A stretch of DNA of 64,000 nucleotides from Littorina saxatilis (lineage: Eukaryota > Mollusca > Gastropoda > Littorinimorpha > Littorinidae): the NCBI RefSeq assembly GCF_037325665.1, contig NC_090261.1, positions 61,304,815 to 61,368,814 of the forward strand, given 5' to 3'. Shown piece after piece: positions 1-12,100 of the stretch (position 1 is the first letter of the stretch; each line of letters begins with the position of its first letter). A model generated the notes under the pieces. It saw only the letters and a list, made by a program, of their open reading frames with translations. It was not told the origin of the DNA and did not search any database. A program made the translations under genes and the position numbers.

Positions 1-542
1 GAGTCCTCCTTCAGATTTGTCTCAATCAAAGTGTAAGTTCAAGTTGGCCTCAAGCAGTCATGGATCAGTTGGAGTCCTCCTTCAGATTTGTCTCAATCAA
101 AGTGTAAGTTCAAGTTGGCCTCAAGCAGTCATGGATCAGTTGGAGTCCTCCTTCAGATTTGTCTCAATCAAAGTGTAAGTTCAAGTTGGCCTCAAGCAGT
201 CATGGATCAGTTGGAGTCCTCCTTCAGATTTGTCTCAATCAAAGTGTAAGTTCAAGTTGGCCTCAAGCAGTCATGGATCAGTTGGAGTCCTCCTTCAGAT
301 TTGTCTCAATCAAAGTGTAAGTTCAAGTTGGCCTCAAGCAGTCATGGATCAGTTGGAGTCCTCCTTCAGATTTGTCTCAATCAAAGTGTAAGTTCAAGTT
401 GGCCTCAAGCAGTCATGGATCAGTTGGAGTCCTCCTTCAGATTTGTCTCAATCAAAGTGTAAGTTCAAGTTGGCCTCAAGCAGTCATGGATCAGTTGGAG
501 TCCTCCTTCAGATTTGTCTCAATCAAAGTGTAAGTTCAAGTT
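1..542. repeat. 71-bp tandem satellite, about 7.6 copies
   Basis: A 71-bp unit beginning GAGTCCTCCTTCAG repeats head to tail from the first base, with virtually no differences between copies. It breaks off after position 542, within a final partial unit. The array is cut by the left edge, so its true length is unknown. The near-identity of the units points to recent expansion or homogenisation. No open frame or known family is recognised. Confidence 0.95.
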
Positions 543-1339
543 GTTTCAGTGTGTGTGTAAAGTCATCCTAATTAAAAACAAAAGAAGAAAACAAAAAGAA
601 AAGAAAAAGAAAACTACGATGATCAATCGTACTGCGCCATCGGCTTCTTCTTCTGACTGATGGATGTCTGTGTGCTCTTAGCTCTGGGCTGTTCGGAAGC
701 AAGAAGTTTGTTTTTGACACTGTTGTGTTAGCCTTGCTGAGTTCCATTTCACGATGTTAGGCGTCAGCGAGAATAAAACGGGTTTTTTTAAAATCTGCGC
801 CCTGATAAAACAGTTATGTAGTTTTAACTCCTATGGACCTAAAATGGTCTTTGTTTTTGCTTAAAAAAGTTAAAGACCATATTGGGCGAAAGATATCCAA
901 GTTTCAAGCTAAATATCATTTATCTATTTAATGATAAATTACCATCCTGAATAAGTCAGCGACAGGCTGAAGAAAATTTAATGAAGAATGTGCTAAATGT
1001 CATTTTCTATTTTGTCGTATTCAAACTGCATGACAGAGACATATAACGTCTGTTTTTGTCCATTTTATTTCACGATTAAACCGCTTGACAACAGTTGTGG
1101 GACTATTTGTGTCGGAATTACAAAGACAGCCATAGATTCCATGCTGTCTCCGTGTGCTGTGACAACTGAAGAACGTCTTAAAGTGTGCTTCTGTAAATAA
1201 TCAAAAGCAGAGACCATACTTTAAAATTTTGAAAAAACCCTGTTATTAGAAGCGCCGATTTGCCATATGTATGAAAAAGATAACAAATGGTTCTGCTAGC
1301 GTCAAGACTGAACAAAGTATTTCTACAAAGAGTCAAACA
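543..1339. other. Unannotated stretch upstream of the LRR gene
   Basis: I see no convincing gene, RNA or transposon here. Short open frames are present but lack coding character. The stretch probably contains the promoter and 5' leader of the downstream LRR gene, but no clear TATA box or initiator can be defended. Confidence 0.5.
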
Positions 1340-1762
1340 AAAGCCTCCATCATGGATGAAGCACTGCTGACAGGACGGTTCAACGTGCACATTTTTTCAG
1401 TGAGAAAATTCTAAGCTTTACTTTCAAGTAGCACAAAAAAGAGCCAAGGACTAGACACACAAAAAAGCCTCCATCATGGATGAAGCGCTGCTGACAGGAC
1501 GGTTCAACGTGCATATTTTTTCAGTGAGAAAAGTCTAAGCTTTACTTTCAAGTAGCACAAAAAAGAGCCAAGGACTAGACACACAAAAAAGCCTCCATCA
1601 TGGATGAAGCGCTGCCGACAGGACGGTTCAACGTGCACATTTTTTCAGTGAGAAAATTCTAAGCTTTACTTTCAAGTAGCACAAAAAAGAGCCAAGGACT
1701 AGACACACAAAAAAGCCTCCATCATGGATGAAGCGCTGCTGACAGGACGGTTCAACGTGTAC
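1340..1762 (+). repeat. 124-bp tandem repeat of the gene 1 start-codon region
   Basis: A 124-bp unit carrying CCTCCATCATGGATGAAGC occurs with ATGs at 1352, 1476, 1600 and 1724, spaced exactly 124 bp. The fourth ATG opens the long LRR gene frame. The first three each open a 20-residue frame (1352-1414, 1476-1538, 1600-1662) that starts like the real protein (MDEAL) and then stops. If transcribed together they would be upstream ORFs; otherwise they are relics of a duplicated first exon or promoter. The divergence point is just after the codons for FNV. Each short copy also contains TTTTTTCAG, which resembles a splice acceptor. Confidence 0.9.
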
Positions 1763-2894
1763 CCGGACATGACACGACGCACTTTGAGCGGCAAGAGCTC
1801 ACGGGTGTCCAGCGCCACCACCACCAACACGGACAGCATCCTTCACGAAGAGGACAAGACGCCAGGTGTGTCCAGAGAAGCCTCCGCCAGACTCAGCAGA
1901 AGCAGCTCCCGGGCAGACACCTGTCTCAGGAGAAGCCGCTCCGCATTCGACGCGGATCTCTTCAAGAGGCAGCTCCGCCTCAACAAGTCTTTGTCCAGGA
2001 ATCGCTTCAAGCAGGAGCTGCTCGACCTTGCTGCACAGGAGTCACGTGCCAGCCAAGCGCGTGATGGCTCGGCGCCTGCTGGTTTGGAGCGTGATGAGCC
2101 CGACGGGGGTGAGGAGGAGATTTTCCATGGGAGTACGCTCGAAAAAGCTGGTAGAGGTGGCGGTGGTGGTGGGTTAGAGAAGGCTGGTGTGGTTTCTGGT
2201 GACGTTGGTGGTGAAAATCGTCTAGTTCCATTATTAGAACGTTCTGTGAACGCAGAAAAGGATGCTTTCAGGGCGCGCGATTACGACGATGATGAAAACA
2301 GCGACAAGAGCGATGTAGACGTCAACGAAAAAGAAAAGTTGAGTCAAGAAATGCTGTCAGGAGGTCAGGCAGAAGGCAAACCGTCAGGCACACTTTCACC
2401 TGAAAGCCAGCTTTCAGAAGAGCCTTCCTTCCACGACTCACCGCTACCCAGAGCAGGCCCTCCAAGACGGCGACGACGGCGTTCGGAGAGCAGACCCGAC
2501 GTGCTGACCACCCACTCAGCCTGCGTGAGAAAAGACCGCCCTGACGGCTCTGTCGTCATCAACCCGCAACGTCACAAAACCCGCTTCGACGTCAGCACGG
2601 AGTTGACCTCGCCCAGGCGGTTCTCCCCGCGGAAGAACACCCCGCGGAGCAGAACCAGCATGGCCTCCAGCCCTCTCTGGTTCAACTTCTCCTCCCCGTC
2701 AAGCGAGGACGAGGAGTTGACCGGGCTGATTGGACGCACCCCTTCCTGTCACCAGAGGCGGAGGGGTGGTCGAGGGGAGGTGGAGGAGGGGAGCAGTGGA
2801 GTTGGAACGCCTGCGAAGCTTGGGGATGGTGAGAGGATGTTCCACGTTTACGAATCTGACAGCGATCAGTACGACACAGACTTCGAAGTCGAAG
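1724..2894 (+). CDS. LRR gene exon 1 (disordered N-terminus)
   Basis: Encodes residues 1-390: Ser/Arg/Glu-rich and low complexity, with Gly runs and a six-Arg run. It contains clusters of SPR and TPR motifs that look like phosphorylation sites. The start ATG has a purine-rich context and is the fourth of four tandem copies. The donor is GAAG|GTAAGC, phase 1. The open frame continues beyond the donor to 3076, but intron-like sequence with a CAGA microsatellite begins there. Confidence 0.85.
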
Positions 2895-5800
2895 GTAAGC
2901 GTACATTTTTTCATACAAGCCAAGAAACAAATCATACAGGGTGTATATCAAACGATAAAAAAACCAAAACATTGTTGGTAAAAATAAACAAACACGCAGT
3001 GAAGAATCGTATTAGGAAACAACTCAGAATATTTGCTAACGCAGGCAGGCAGACAGACAGACAGACAGTCAAATAGAGAGATAGACAGACTTTCAGTCAG
3101 ACTGACAAACAGACCGAAACATGCAGACACAAGCTCGCACCCTCACAGACCACTAACACTCTTCACACTAAGACTTCCCCCGAATATCAGTTATAATCAT
3201 TGGGCGTTCAAACGTTGTTCATATAAAGACTTTTAAACAAAATGCCGCCCCAGGAGACCTAAAGAATAAACAACCAAACCACTTTTGAAACATATACAGG
3301 AACAAGAAGACTCACACACCCTAACGACAAGAAAAACCAACTACACAAAGACATACATCCTTAGTTACAAGACGGAATACGTGTACATATTCGATCTGAC
3401 GACAGCAATCAGACGCACGGCCCCAGCGTGGTAATTATCATCACGTAGCACACAGGTGCCGTGACAAAGCTTATTAATTTTTCATCATTGCGTGCGAGGC
3501 TCATGTCACAAAGGTAAGATCACAGTTCTACTTGGTTACACCATAGACCTATATTAGATCTAAATATAGGTCCTTGGTTACACAGTCTGTGACCCCAACA
3601 GTCGTAGGCTGAACTGGGTTCATCGATTTTCTTAAAGGGGTGGGAGGAAGAGGGTGGGGGTCGAGAAAAGCATCCCTACTGCCGGTGTAACACGACATTT
3701 TTACTCCACGAAAAATTTACTCCGGAGTAAAAATTTCCTACGAAATTCTAACTCCGAGTACACCTTTCTTTCGAACGAGAAAAAAACTCCCCAAGGCACG
3801 AAAAAATTACTCCCTCCACGAAATTTTTACTCCCCATTTTTTTTACTTCCAGTAAAAATCGCGTACTCGAAAATGGGATGCGGGCGAAGGGATAATGCCA
3901 ATATGTGATCTCGCACAAACGAATGTCGCGCTACCCTCCCTCCACCCCTTCCACCACCAAGACTAACAGGGGACAAGGGAGTAAACATTTCGTACACCTG
4001 GCATGGGAAGTTAAATTGCTCGTGTTAGAGTGAAGTAATTTATTCGTTATTTATTCGTCAGGGGAGTAACATTTTTGTACGAAATGTTTACTCGGAACTC
4101 ACCTGTCGTGGGGAGTAATTTTCTCGTGTAATGGGGGAGTACTTTTTTCGTAAAGGGAGTAACATTTTCGTACGAAATTTGTACTCCGGAGTAAAAATCT
4201 CGTGGGAGTAATTTTCTCGTGTTACGTACACCGGCCCTTTAACTGACTTTGAGTTAAAGGCACAGTAAGCCTCCCGTAAACCATCACAGAGCTCCCCGAG
4301 CGTCTACATACAGTACAAGCATACTTCCATTTGAACGCTCACCGAACGGGAACATCCTGGCTGCTTTCTGTCGAGCGTGAGAAATTTTCAAAGAATTTAT
4401 TTTTGTGGACTTGGTCTTCTACAACAATGGCGCCTCGTTTTGGTGCTGGACGGCTGTTATGATACCGGAAATCACGCCCGGACAGTAAGCCTCCCGTAAA
4501 CCATCACAGATACTGTCAGGCTTTTACACACAGTACAAACACCCTTCCATTTGAACACTCACCGAACGGGAACATCCTAGGTGCCCTACGTAAAGAGCGA
4601 GCAATTTTCAAAGAAATAATTTTTCGGATTGTCTCCATCTCAATCGGACCCATCCTGAACTCAGGTCAAAAATTAGTTACTTCCCTTCAACTGGCGATAG
4701 CCGTGGAGCGATGATTATCAGAATGATTCGGACCGTGGTGCGTTTTGGCGCTAGACCTAACTTTTAAAATCTAAATAATAAATTCTCAGCTTGTTACACA
4801 AGCATTCTTAAATCATAAAAGAATTCTTTTTTCATCAAGACAAGATCAGTACAATTCGAAGTTTTGAAAGTTTGAAAAGCCCGAAAGCAGGGTCACGCAA
4901 GGTCGTGATTTTCGTAGCAGACGGCGGTTTATAGGCAGTCAAAAGCCATCGCTAGAGTTCTTATGAATCACATTCGTTTGTTTCGTGAAAAGTCAGAGGT
5001 ACATAACGTGCTATTGCAGATAAGCTCACAGCGAGCCCCATTCAAATTACAAACTGACGACTGCATTGTGAAAAAGGGAAACTGGATCACACGGGTTCAC
5101 AATGGCTCAGGGGTAAGATAAACCACGCAAAAAATAAATTCTTTGAAAATTGTTAGCTCTTTACGTAGGGCACCTAGGATGTTTCCGTTTGGTGAGCGTT
5201 CAAATGGAAGGGTGTTTGTACTGTGTGTAAAAGCCTGACAGTATCTGTGATGGTTTACGGGAGGCTTACTGTGCCTTTAAAGTCAACCTAAGAAAGCTAA
5301 TGTAATCGTATTTTTGTATCCGACTTTCTCCAAACAATCAAACTAGAAATGTCCTTTACGAGATTGTGTTTGGACTCTGAGGCGAATAAGACGATTAGTT
5401 TTTATTGTCAAGACGTTATGGATGCTGTTTTTTGGTAGCTTAGTAAATGCATTGTTCAGGCTTTGTATCTCACTTCTCTATTTTTCTGGTGTTCTCTTCA
5501 TGTCTTTTCCTTTACCAAACGAGTGTAGAATTGTGACATTTTATCGTGATTTCTCCGACCCCCAACCTATTTGCTTTGGTATGTTCTCACGCGTACTTAC
5601 AGACACAAGAGCATTCAGTATCGAAAATATTTAACATGAAAACATGTGATGAATAACTACAATGAACGGTATTTGTTTGTATCAGACAACCTCCTTTAAA
5701 CTTATTCCCTTTTATTCTAGTGACAAGCTGATCTAAGCCAGGATCTTGTACGTACAGATGAATATCATTGATCGACAAGGTGTAACTAATTATACGTATT

Positions 5801-8800
5801 TCACTTTCAGAGGGCTCAGAGTTCCACCGTGAAGACCGCAACCGAACAGCATCGCGCAAGGACACAGACTTCGGTCACCTGACCTACGAAGCCGCGTGCG
5901 CAAGGTTCAAGGTCGTTGCGAGGAGACGCATCATTCATCAGCTGACCACTCAACGTCTGCAGGTCAACTTCTGTGGACTCAGCAGGCTGGAGGCCAAAGC
6001 TCTGGCACTGGGAATTCTGGTAAATATAAATATGTAGCAAACGGGGCATACCCCTTTTATCTTCCTCTTTTAATGAAATATGACGCCGATACGTGCACAG
6101 CCGGGTGGTGAGCTAACGATTTTTTTTATATTGCTAATATGTGGAAGTAACCGAGACAAACTTCGTCCTCGAAATTCTTTGTCACTTTCTCGAGATACAT
6201 GCAGAAGTGATAGAATTTTTACGTGACGCCATTATTCACGTATTGACATCTTTTTCAACTTTGTTTGGCTTTTGACTTCACAGATTACACTTCACAAAGG
6301 AGGGTCAAAAAGAGAAGTCTTGGGTTTTAACTAAATCGATAACATATTTCTTTAAAGTCACAGTCTTTCCTGTGTATTAAATACGTCGGATCACCATCTT
6401 AAATCTGGTTAGGCTTTTACATGGGATAAGTCCAGCCCTCCAAATGAATACATACCAACATCCAACCATCTGGTTGATCTTTGTGATGAGTGGGGCACTT
6501 TTTATGAATTTATTTCGCACATTTATACAGCAGTGACTTTAAGACATTAATTCATTGAACTGATTGTGTGTGCAGAACAACCATCGTCTGGACGAAGTGG
6601 ACCTGTCGTCCAATAGTATGGACGGAACCAGTGTGGCTTACATCGCTGACTGTTTCCTGCAAAACATCTTCATCACCAAACTGGTGGGTTTGGTCGACAG
6701 TTGTCTGCAATGTATAGGGTAGTCATAGTTCAGTCATAGAACTTATTCATTGTATGCTGCAGTCATACAACAAAACATTTATTTTTCTACTGGATAAGCC
6801 TATATCCCTGGATGTAAATGTGCAAAATGACTGTCTTTATGCAGAATTTAAGCGGCAACATGACTGTATTAATGCAGAATCTATGGCAACATGACCGTAT
6901 TTGTGCAGAATTTAAGTGGCAACATGACTGTCTTTGTGCAGAATTTAAGTGGCAACATGACTGTATTTGTGCAGAATTTAAGTGGCAACATGACTGTCTT
7001 TGTGCAGAATTTAAGTGGCAACATGACTGTCTTTGTGCAGAATGTAAGTGGCAACATGACTGTATTTGTGCAGAATGTAAGTGGCAACATGACTATTTGT
7101 GCAGAATGTAAGTGGCAACGGACTGTCTTTGTGCAGAATTTAAGTGGCAACATGACTGTATTTGTGCAGAATTTAAGTGGCAACATGACTGTATCTGTGC
7201 AGAATTTAAGTGGCAACATGACTGTCTTTGTGCAGAATTTAAGTGGCAATATGACTGTCTTTGTGCAGAATTTAAGTGGCAACATGACTGTTTTTGTGCA
7301 GAATTTAAGTGGCAACATGACTGTCTTTGTGCAGAATTTAAGAGGCAACATGACTGTCTGTGTGCAGAATTTAAGTGGCAACATGACTGTCTTTGTGCAG
7401 AATTTAAGAGGCAATATGACTGTCTGTGTGCAGAATTTAAGTGGCAACATGACTGTCTTTGTGCAGAATTTAAGTGGCAACATGACTGTCTTTGTGCAGA
7501 ATTTAAGTGGCAACATGACTGTCTTTGTGCAGAATTTAAGTGGCAACATGACTGTATTTGTGCAGAATTTAAGTGGCAACATGATCCAAGAGGAAGGGGC
7601 CAAGTCTCTGAGTGAGGTGCTGAAAACGAATACCTGGGTCACACACCTCAACCTTGCAGGTACGAAAAGTGCAAAAACATTGGACACCCCCCTCTCCCCA
7701 CCCCCAGCCCCCTCCCACCCTTTAAAGGCATACTCCAAAGAGAGCAAACAGGCTGTTCATTTGTGGTGGGTGACCAGTTTGAGGGATGGTCTTACATATC
7801 TCATGCAAAAGCCTGGCCAAGTCATATATATGTCGTGCCGAATTCACGGAATTGCTGAATTCGCGGAATCGGCAACATTTTTGCCCATTTCACGTAATCG
7901 GCAAAACACTGCACATTACGCGAAATCGGCAGGATTTTGCCGAAAATGCGTAAAGGCTCCTAAAATGTGTCCATTTCGCAAAAGTGGCAGCCAGTCTGTT
8001 ACTGTTTTTTGTCACCAGAACATTACATTTACATTACTTTACCTCCCTATTATGGTTTTTATGGTCTGTGTTGGTCTATGTTGGTCTGTGTTGGTCTGTG
8101 TCAAGCATAACTCCGGTAATGCACGAAAACTACACTTTTGGCCATAACTTACCATAACTTATCGATTATTGCAACATTTATCAATTCGAGTATCTAGCTG
8201 CATAAGTGTGATGGTATGTTGCCGATTTCGCGAATTCGGCAATTACGTGAATTCGGCACGACATATAGCCTACATGTACAAAACAGAGATTAAAAAAAAG
8301 AAAAAAGACTAGGGTCTTAAAACGGGAAACGGGGGGGGGGGGGGGGGGGAGGGGGAGGGTGTGGTTAGGAGGGTTCCACTATACACGAATTCATAATTTA
8401 CGTACTATGCGTTAGTATGTGCTATGCCTGCACCTTTTTATTTTTTATTTTTTAAAGGTGTACTTCTTAGTAACAGAATATGTTCAATTTTCTGTCGTTA
8501 CTTCGATGTGTGTACCATATGAGTCGAATGGGAATGCAAAACAAACTTTTTTCTTTGACGGGCAAGAGTCTTAAGTAAAACATGACTGTCTTGCTAATCT
8601 TGCTTATCGAATTTTGACTGCATGAGTGAGCTACCTTTGGTGTTGATTGTTTTGAAGTTCTTGCAGTGAAAATTCATTGTTAGTTTAACTTCATATTTTG
8701 TGTTCTAATCCTTCAAGACTGTGGCATCAACGACCACGACATTGCCTACCTGGCGAAAGGAATGCAGGTAGAAACTCTCTGTCTGACTGTTTGCTTGTCT

Positions 8801-8834
8801 GTCTGTCAGTCTGTTCGTATCAGTTTCTAACTCC

Positions 8835-8921
<87 letters not shown>

Positions 8922-8978
8922 CAGACTGTCTCTCTCTCTCTGTCTCTCTGTCTCTCTCTCTCTCGTGTGTGTGTGTGT

Positions 8979-9011
<33 letters not shown>

Positions 9012-9136
9012 AGTGTGTGTGTGTGTGTATATATATGTGTGTGTGTGTGTGTTGTGTGTGTGTGGGTGTGTGTGCATGCGTGCGTGCGTCTCTCTCTCTC
9101 CCTCTCTTTATCCCTATGTGTGTGTGTGAGTGTGTG

Positions 9137-9183
<47 letters not shown>

Positions 9184-12100
9184 GCGTGCGTGCGTGTGTG
9201 TGCCTGCGTGCGTGTGTGTGTGCGTGTGTGTGCAGATCTTCTTTTGTATTATTCTTTTGTGTGTGTGCAGACTTCTTGCCTCAGTCTGTTTCCTATTTTG
9301 TTTTTGTTGTGTTTCCACCGAATTCTTATTAATTAATTAATTAAAAGAATACTGATTTTTATCTTCCTATGCGTGCAGGAAAACCACACAGTGGTGTGCC
9401 TCAACCTGAGTAAAAATCACATCGGTCTATATGGCGGGCGCCATCTTGGCACTGCTATAGGTAACAATATTTTCCTGAATTCTCTTTATTGTCCAGAGTA
9501 CTCTTCAAAATGGCATAATTGGAGAGCCTGGTAGCTGCTTGGTTGGTAGAGCACCGGACTTCTGCTGTTGAAAATTCATCGGAAAGGCTTTTCTTTGAAG
9601 GTTCATTCCATCGCATGTTATTCATCATGTCATTCATCAGAAATGTGTCTAGATTTTTAATTTTTAATCTATTTTTAATTTTTTCATGAAATCAGTGCAT
9701 CCTTAAACTTGAACGCATACCAACATGCCAGTGTCAACATGCGAAATTTATACAGAAAAAAAACCCACCGCATGGAACGCAGCCATCTAACATTTTATTG
9801 CTGTGTGTTCAAGAGGAAGTATGCTCTAATCCCACGGCAAAGCCAGGGCAGTTCTACGTGTGTTTATTTGATCATTCACATATGTAAATTTTTAAGTATT
9901 TGCAAATGATTCTGTATCCCCCTCTCCCCCCTGATTTGTTCATCCAGGTTTGTCATTGTCATGTTAACCATCATGAATAGTTGTGTACTGTTAACATGTT
10001 TGGGTCACGTAAAATAAACTTTTGCTTGAGTTCGTTGAGCAAGCTGAGACAATGACTGAGACAACGACTGAAACAATGACTGAGACAACGACTGAGACAA
10101 TGACTGAGACAATGACTGAGACAATGACTGAGACAATGACTGAGACAATGACTGAGACAACGACTGAGACAACGACTGAGACAACGACTGAGACAATGAC
10201 TGAGACAATGACTGAGACAACGACTGAGACAATGACTGAGACAATGACTGAGACAATGACTGAGACAATGACTGAGACAACGACTGAGACAACGACTGAG
10301 ACAATGACTGAACATGAGACAACGACTGAGACAACGACTGAGACAATGACTGAGACAACGACTGAGACAATGACTGAGACAATGACTGAGACAATGACTG
10401 AGACAATGATTGAGACAATGACTGAGACAATGACTGAGCATGAGACAACGACTGAGACAACGACTGAGACGATGACTGAGACAATGACTGAGACAACGAC
10501 TGAGACAACGACTGAGAGGATGACTGAGACAATGACTGAGACAATGACTGAGACAATGACTGAGACAATGACTGAGACAACGACTGAGACAACGCTGAAC
10601 CAATCAGGGACCAGTATTTTGAAATTGCCGTTGTCACTGCCTTCCGGTTGTTGTCACTGCCCTACTCCTAGCCAATCAGGATAGCTTGTGTGTGTGTTCA
10701 GGTCAGAACAACGGCATAGAGTGTTTGAACCTGAGCTGGAACAAGCTGCGGGGCGGGGGCGCGGTGGCCGTGTGCAACAGTCTGCAGAGGAACAACACAA
10801 TTCAGGAACTCAACCTCGCCTGGAACGGTCTCGGCTTCCAAGGCAGTCTCGCCATGGGCGAGGCTCTCAAGGTGCAGCGCTAAGACTTTCTATTGTTGTG
10901 TACTTTTGACACCAGGAGCTTGTATCAAACGCCGATCATCATTATTACTCCTTTATCCTTACTGTAGTGTTACTACTACTCTTCACTACAGACTAGTGGT
11001 AACACTTCAGTAAGAATACAGGAGTAATACTAATGATCGATCGGCGCTTTGATACAAGCTCCTGTGGTCAAAAATACAAAACTAATTAGGTACATATAGT
11101 ATGTCCCCCAAAAGCATGAATTTTTCGCATTGTCTATAATCATAAACGTTCTATGAACTAACCTTTCTTGTTTTTTATTCTCGATTTTCCCCAAAAAGCA
11201 GTTAAACAATGTTTTGTCCTTACAAGTCAAAATAGCCGATGTTCGGAAATAGCTCTAGATCTGTTGGTTGTAAATACTCTTGCTTTTATTGAAGCAAACT
11301 TCTCCGCGTTACATTATAGGCCAGTCACTAGCGAGTGGTGTGTCTGTAACACGTGGACAAGGAGCACGTGTAAAAGTTTCGGGTTTTCGACAAAAGCAGT
11401 TGAACAATGTGTTTTCCTTATGTAGCCAAGTGCTAAACTGGCTACTAATTCGTTATAATGATTTTATGTCATTCCTGTCTTGTGTAAGTTAAATTTGTAT
11501 ATGCTCAGACACCTGGAGGTCGTAAACTCGCTCAGTCGGCTGTGTCCACTAGGGAACGTAATATGTTTTCCTTTGACGTCAAGCCGCCCTCCCAGAAAGA
11601 CGGCGGGGTATCTTGAGCCCCAGGTGGTCGTTATGCAATGTGCCGACAGCCTGTCTACCCGAGTTGGACTTGGCGTTTTGTCAAGTGGGTGTCATTTCTT
11701 TTGACAGGGCAGATAATAGAAGATGTCAAGTGGCTGGGAGGTTTTAGTCTCTTACCCCCCCCCCCTTTTCTTGTCTTTACTGACCAATGAGAAGTGATGT
11801 CAGTTTTGTTAGCTAACTCTTGATTGGTGGCTTTTGACGCCACCCATCCCGATTTACATGATAGCATTTTGAGATTTTGGAAGAGAACTGAGAACTATCT
11901 CGGAGGGAGAGAACTGAGAACTATCTCGGAGAGAGAGGACGTACTCGTTTTGTACTTTGTTATCATGGAGACATACTGATGTAGATTGCATTGTACTATT
12001 GGTGTGGCCTCCCGGCCTTCGGGCTGGGAGCTGTGTTGGTGAGGAGAAGAGAAAATAGAAAATAAAGAGAAATGTGAATCGACAGACATGGTTTTCCAGA

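Noticed and set aside
1-542. CRISPR-like array of regular repeats
   Set aside because: Units are contiguous with no unique spacers, and the window is clearly eukaryotic.
8820-9336. Cys/Val-rich and His/Thr-rich frames here and at 20411-20998, 25547-26034 and 56360-56800
   Set aside because: Pure GT/CA microsatellite translation.
10005-10684. Long TETM and LSQS repeat frames on both strands
   Set aside because: A 12-bp repeat without stops gives open frames on both strands. The real exon 7 lies outside the array.
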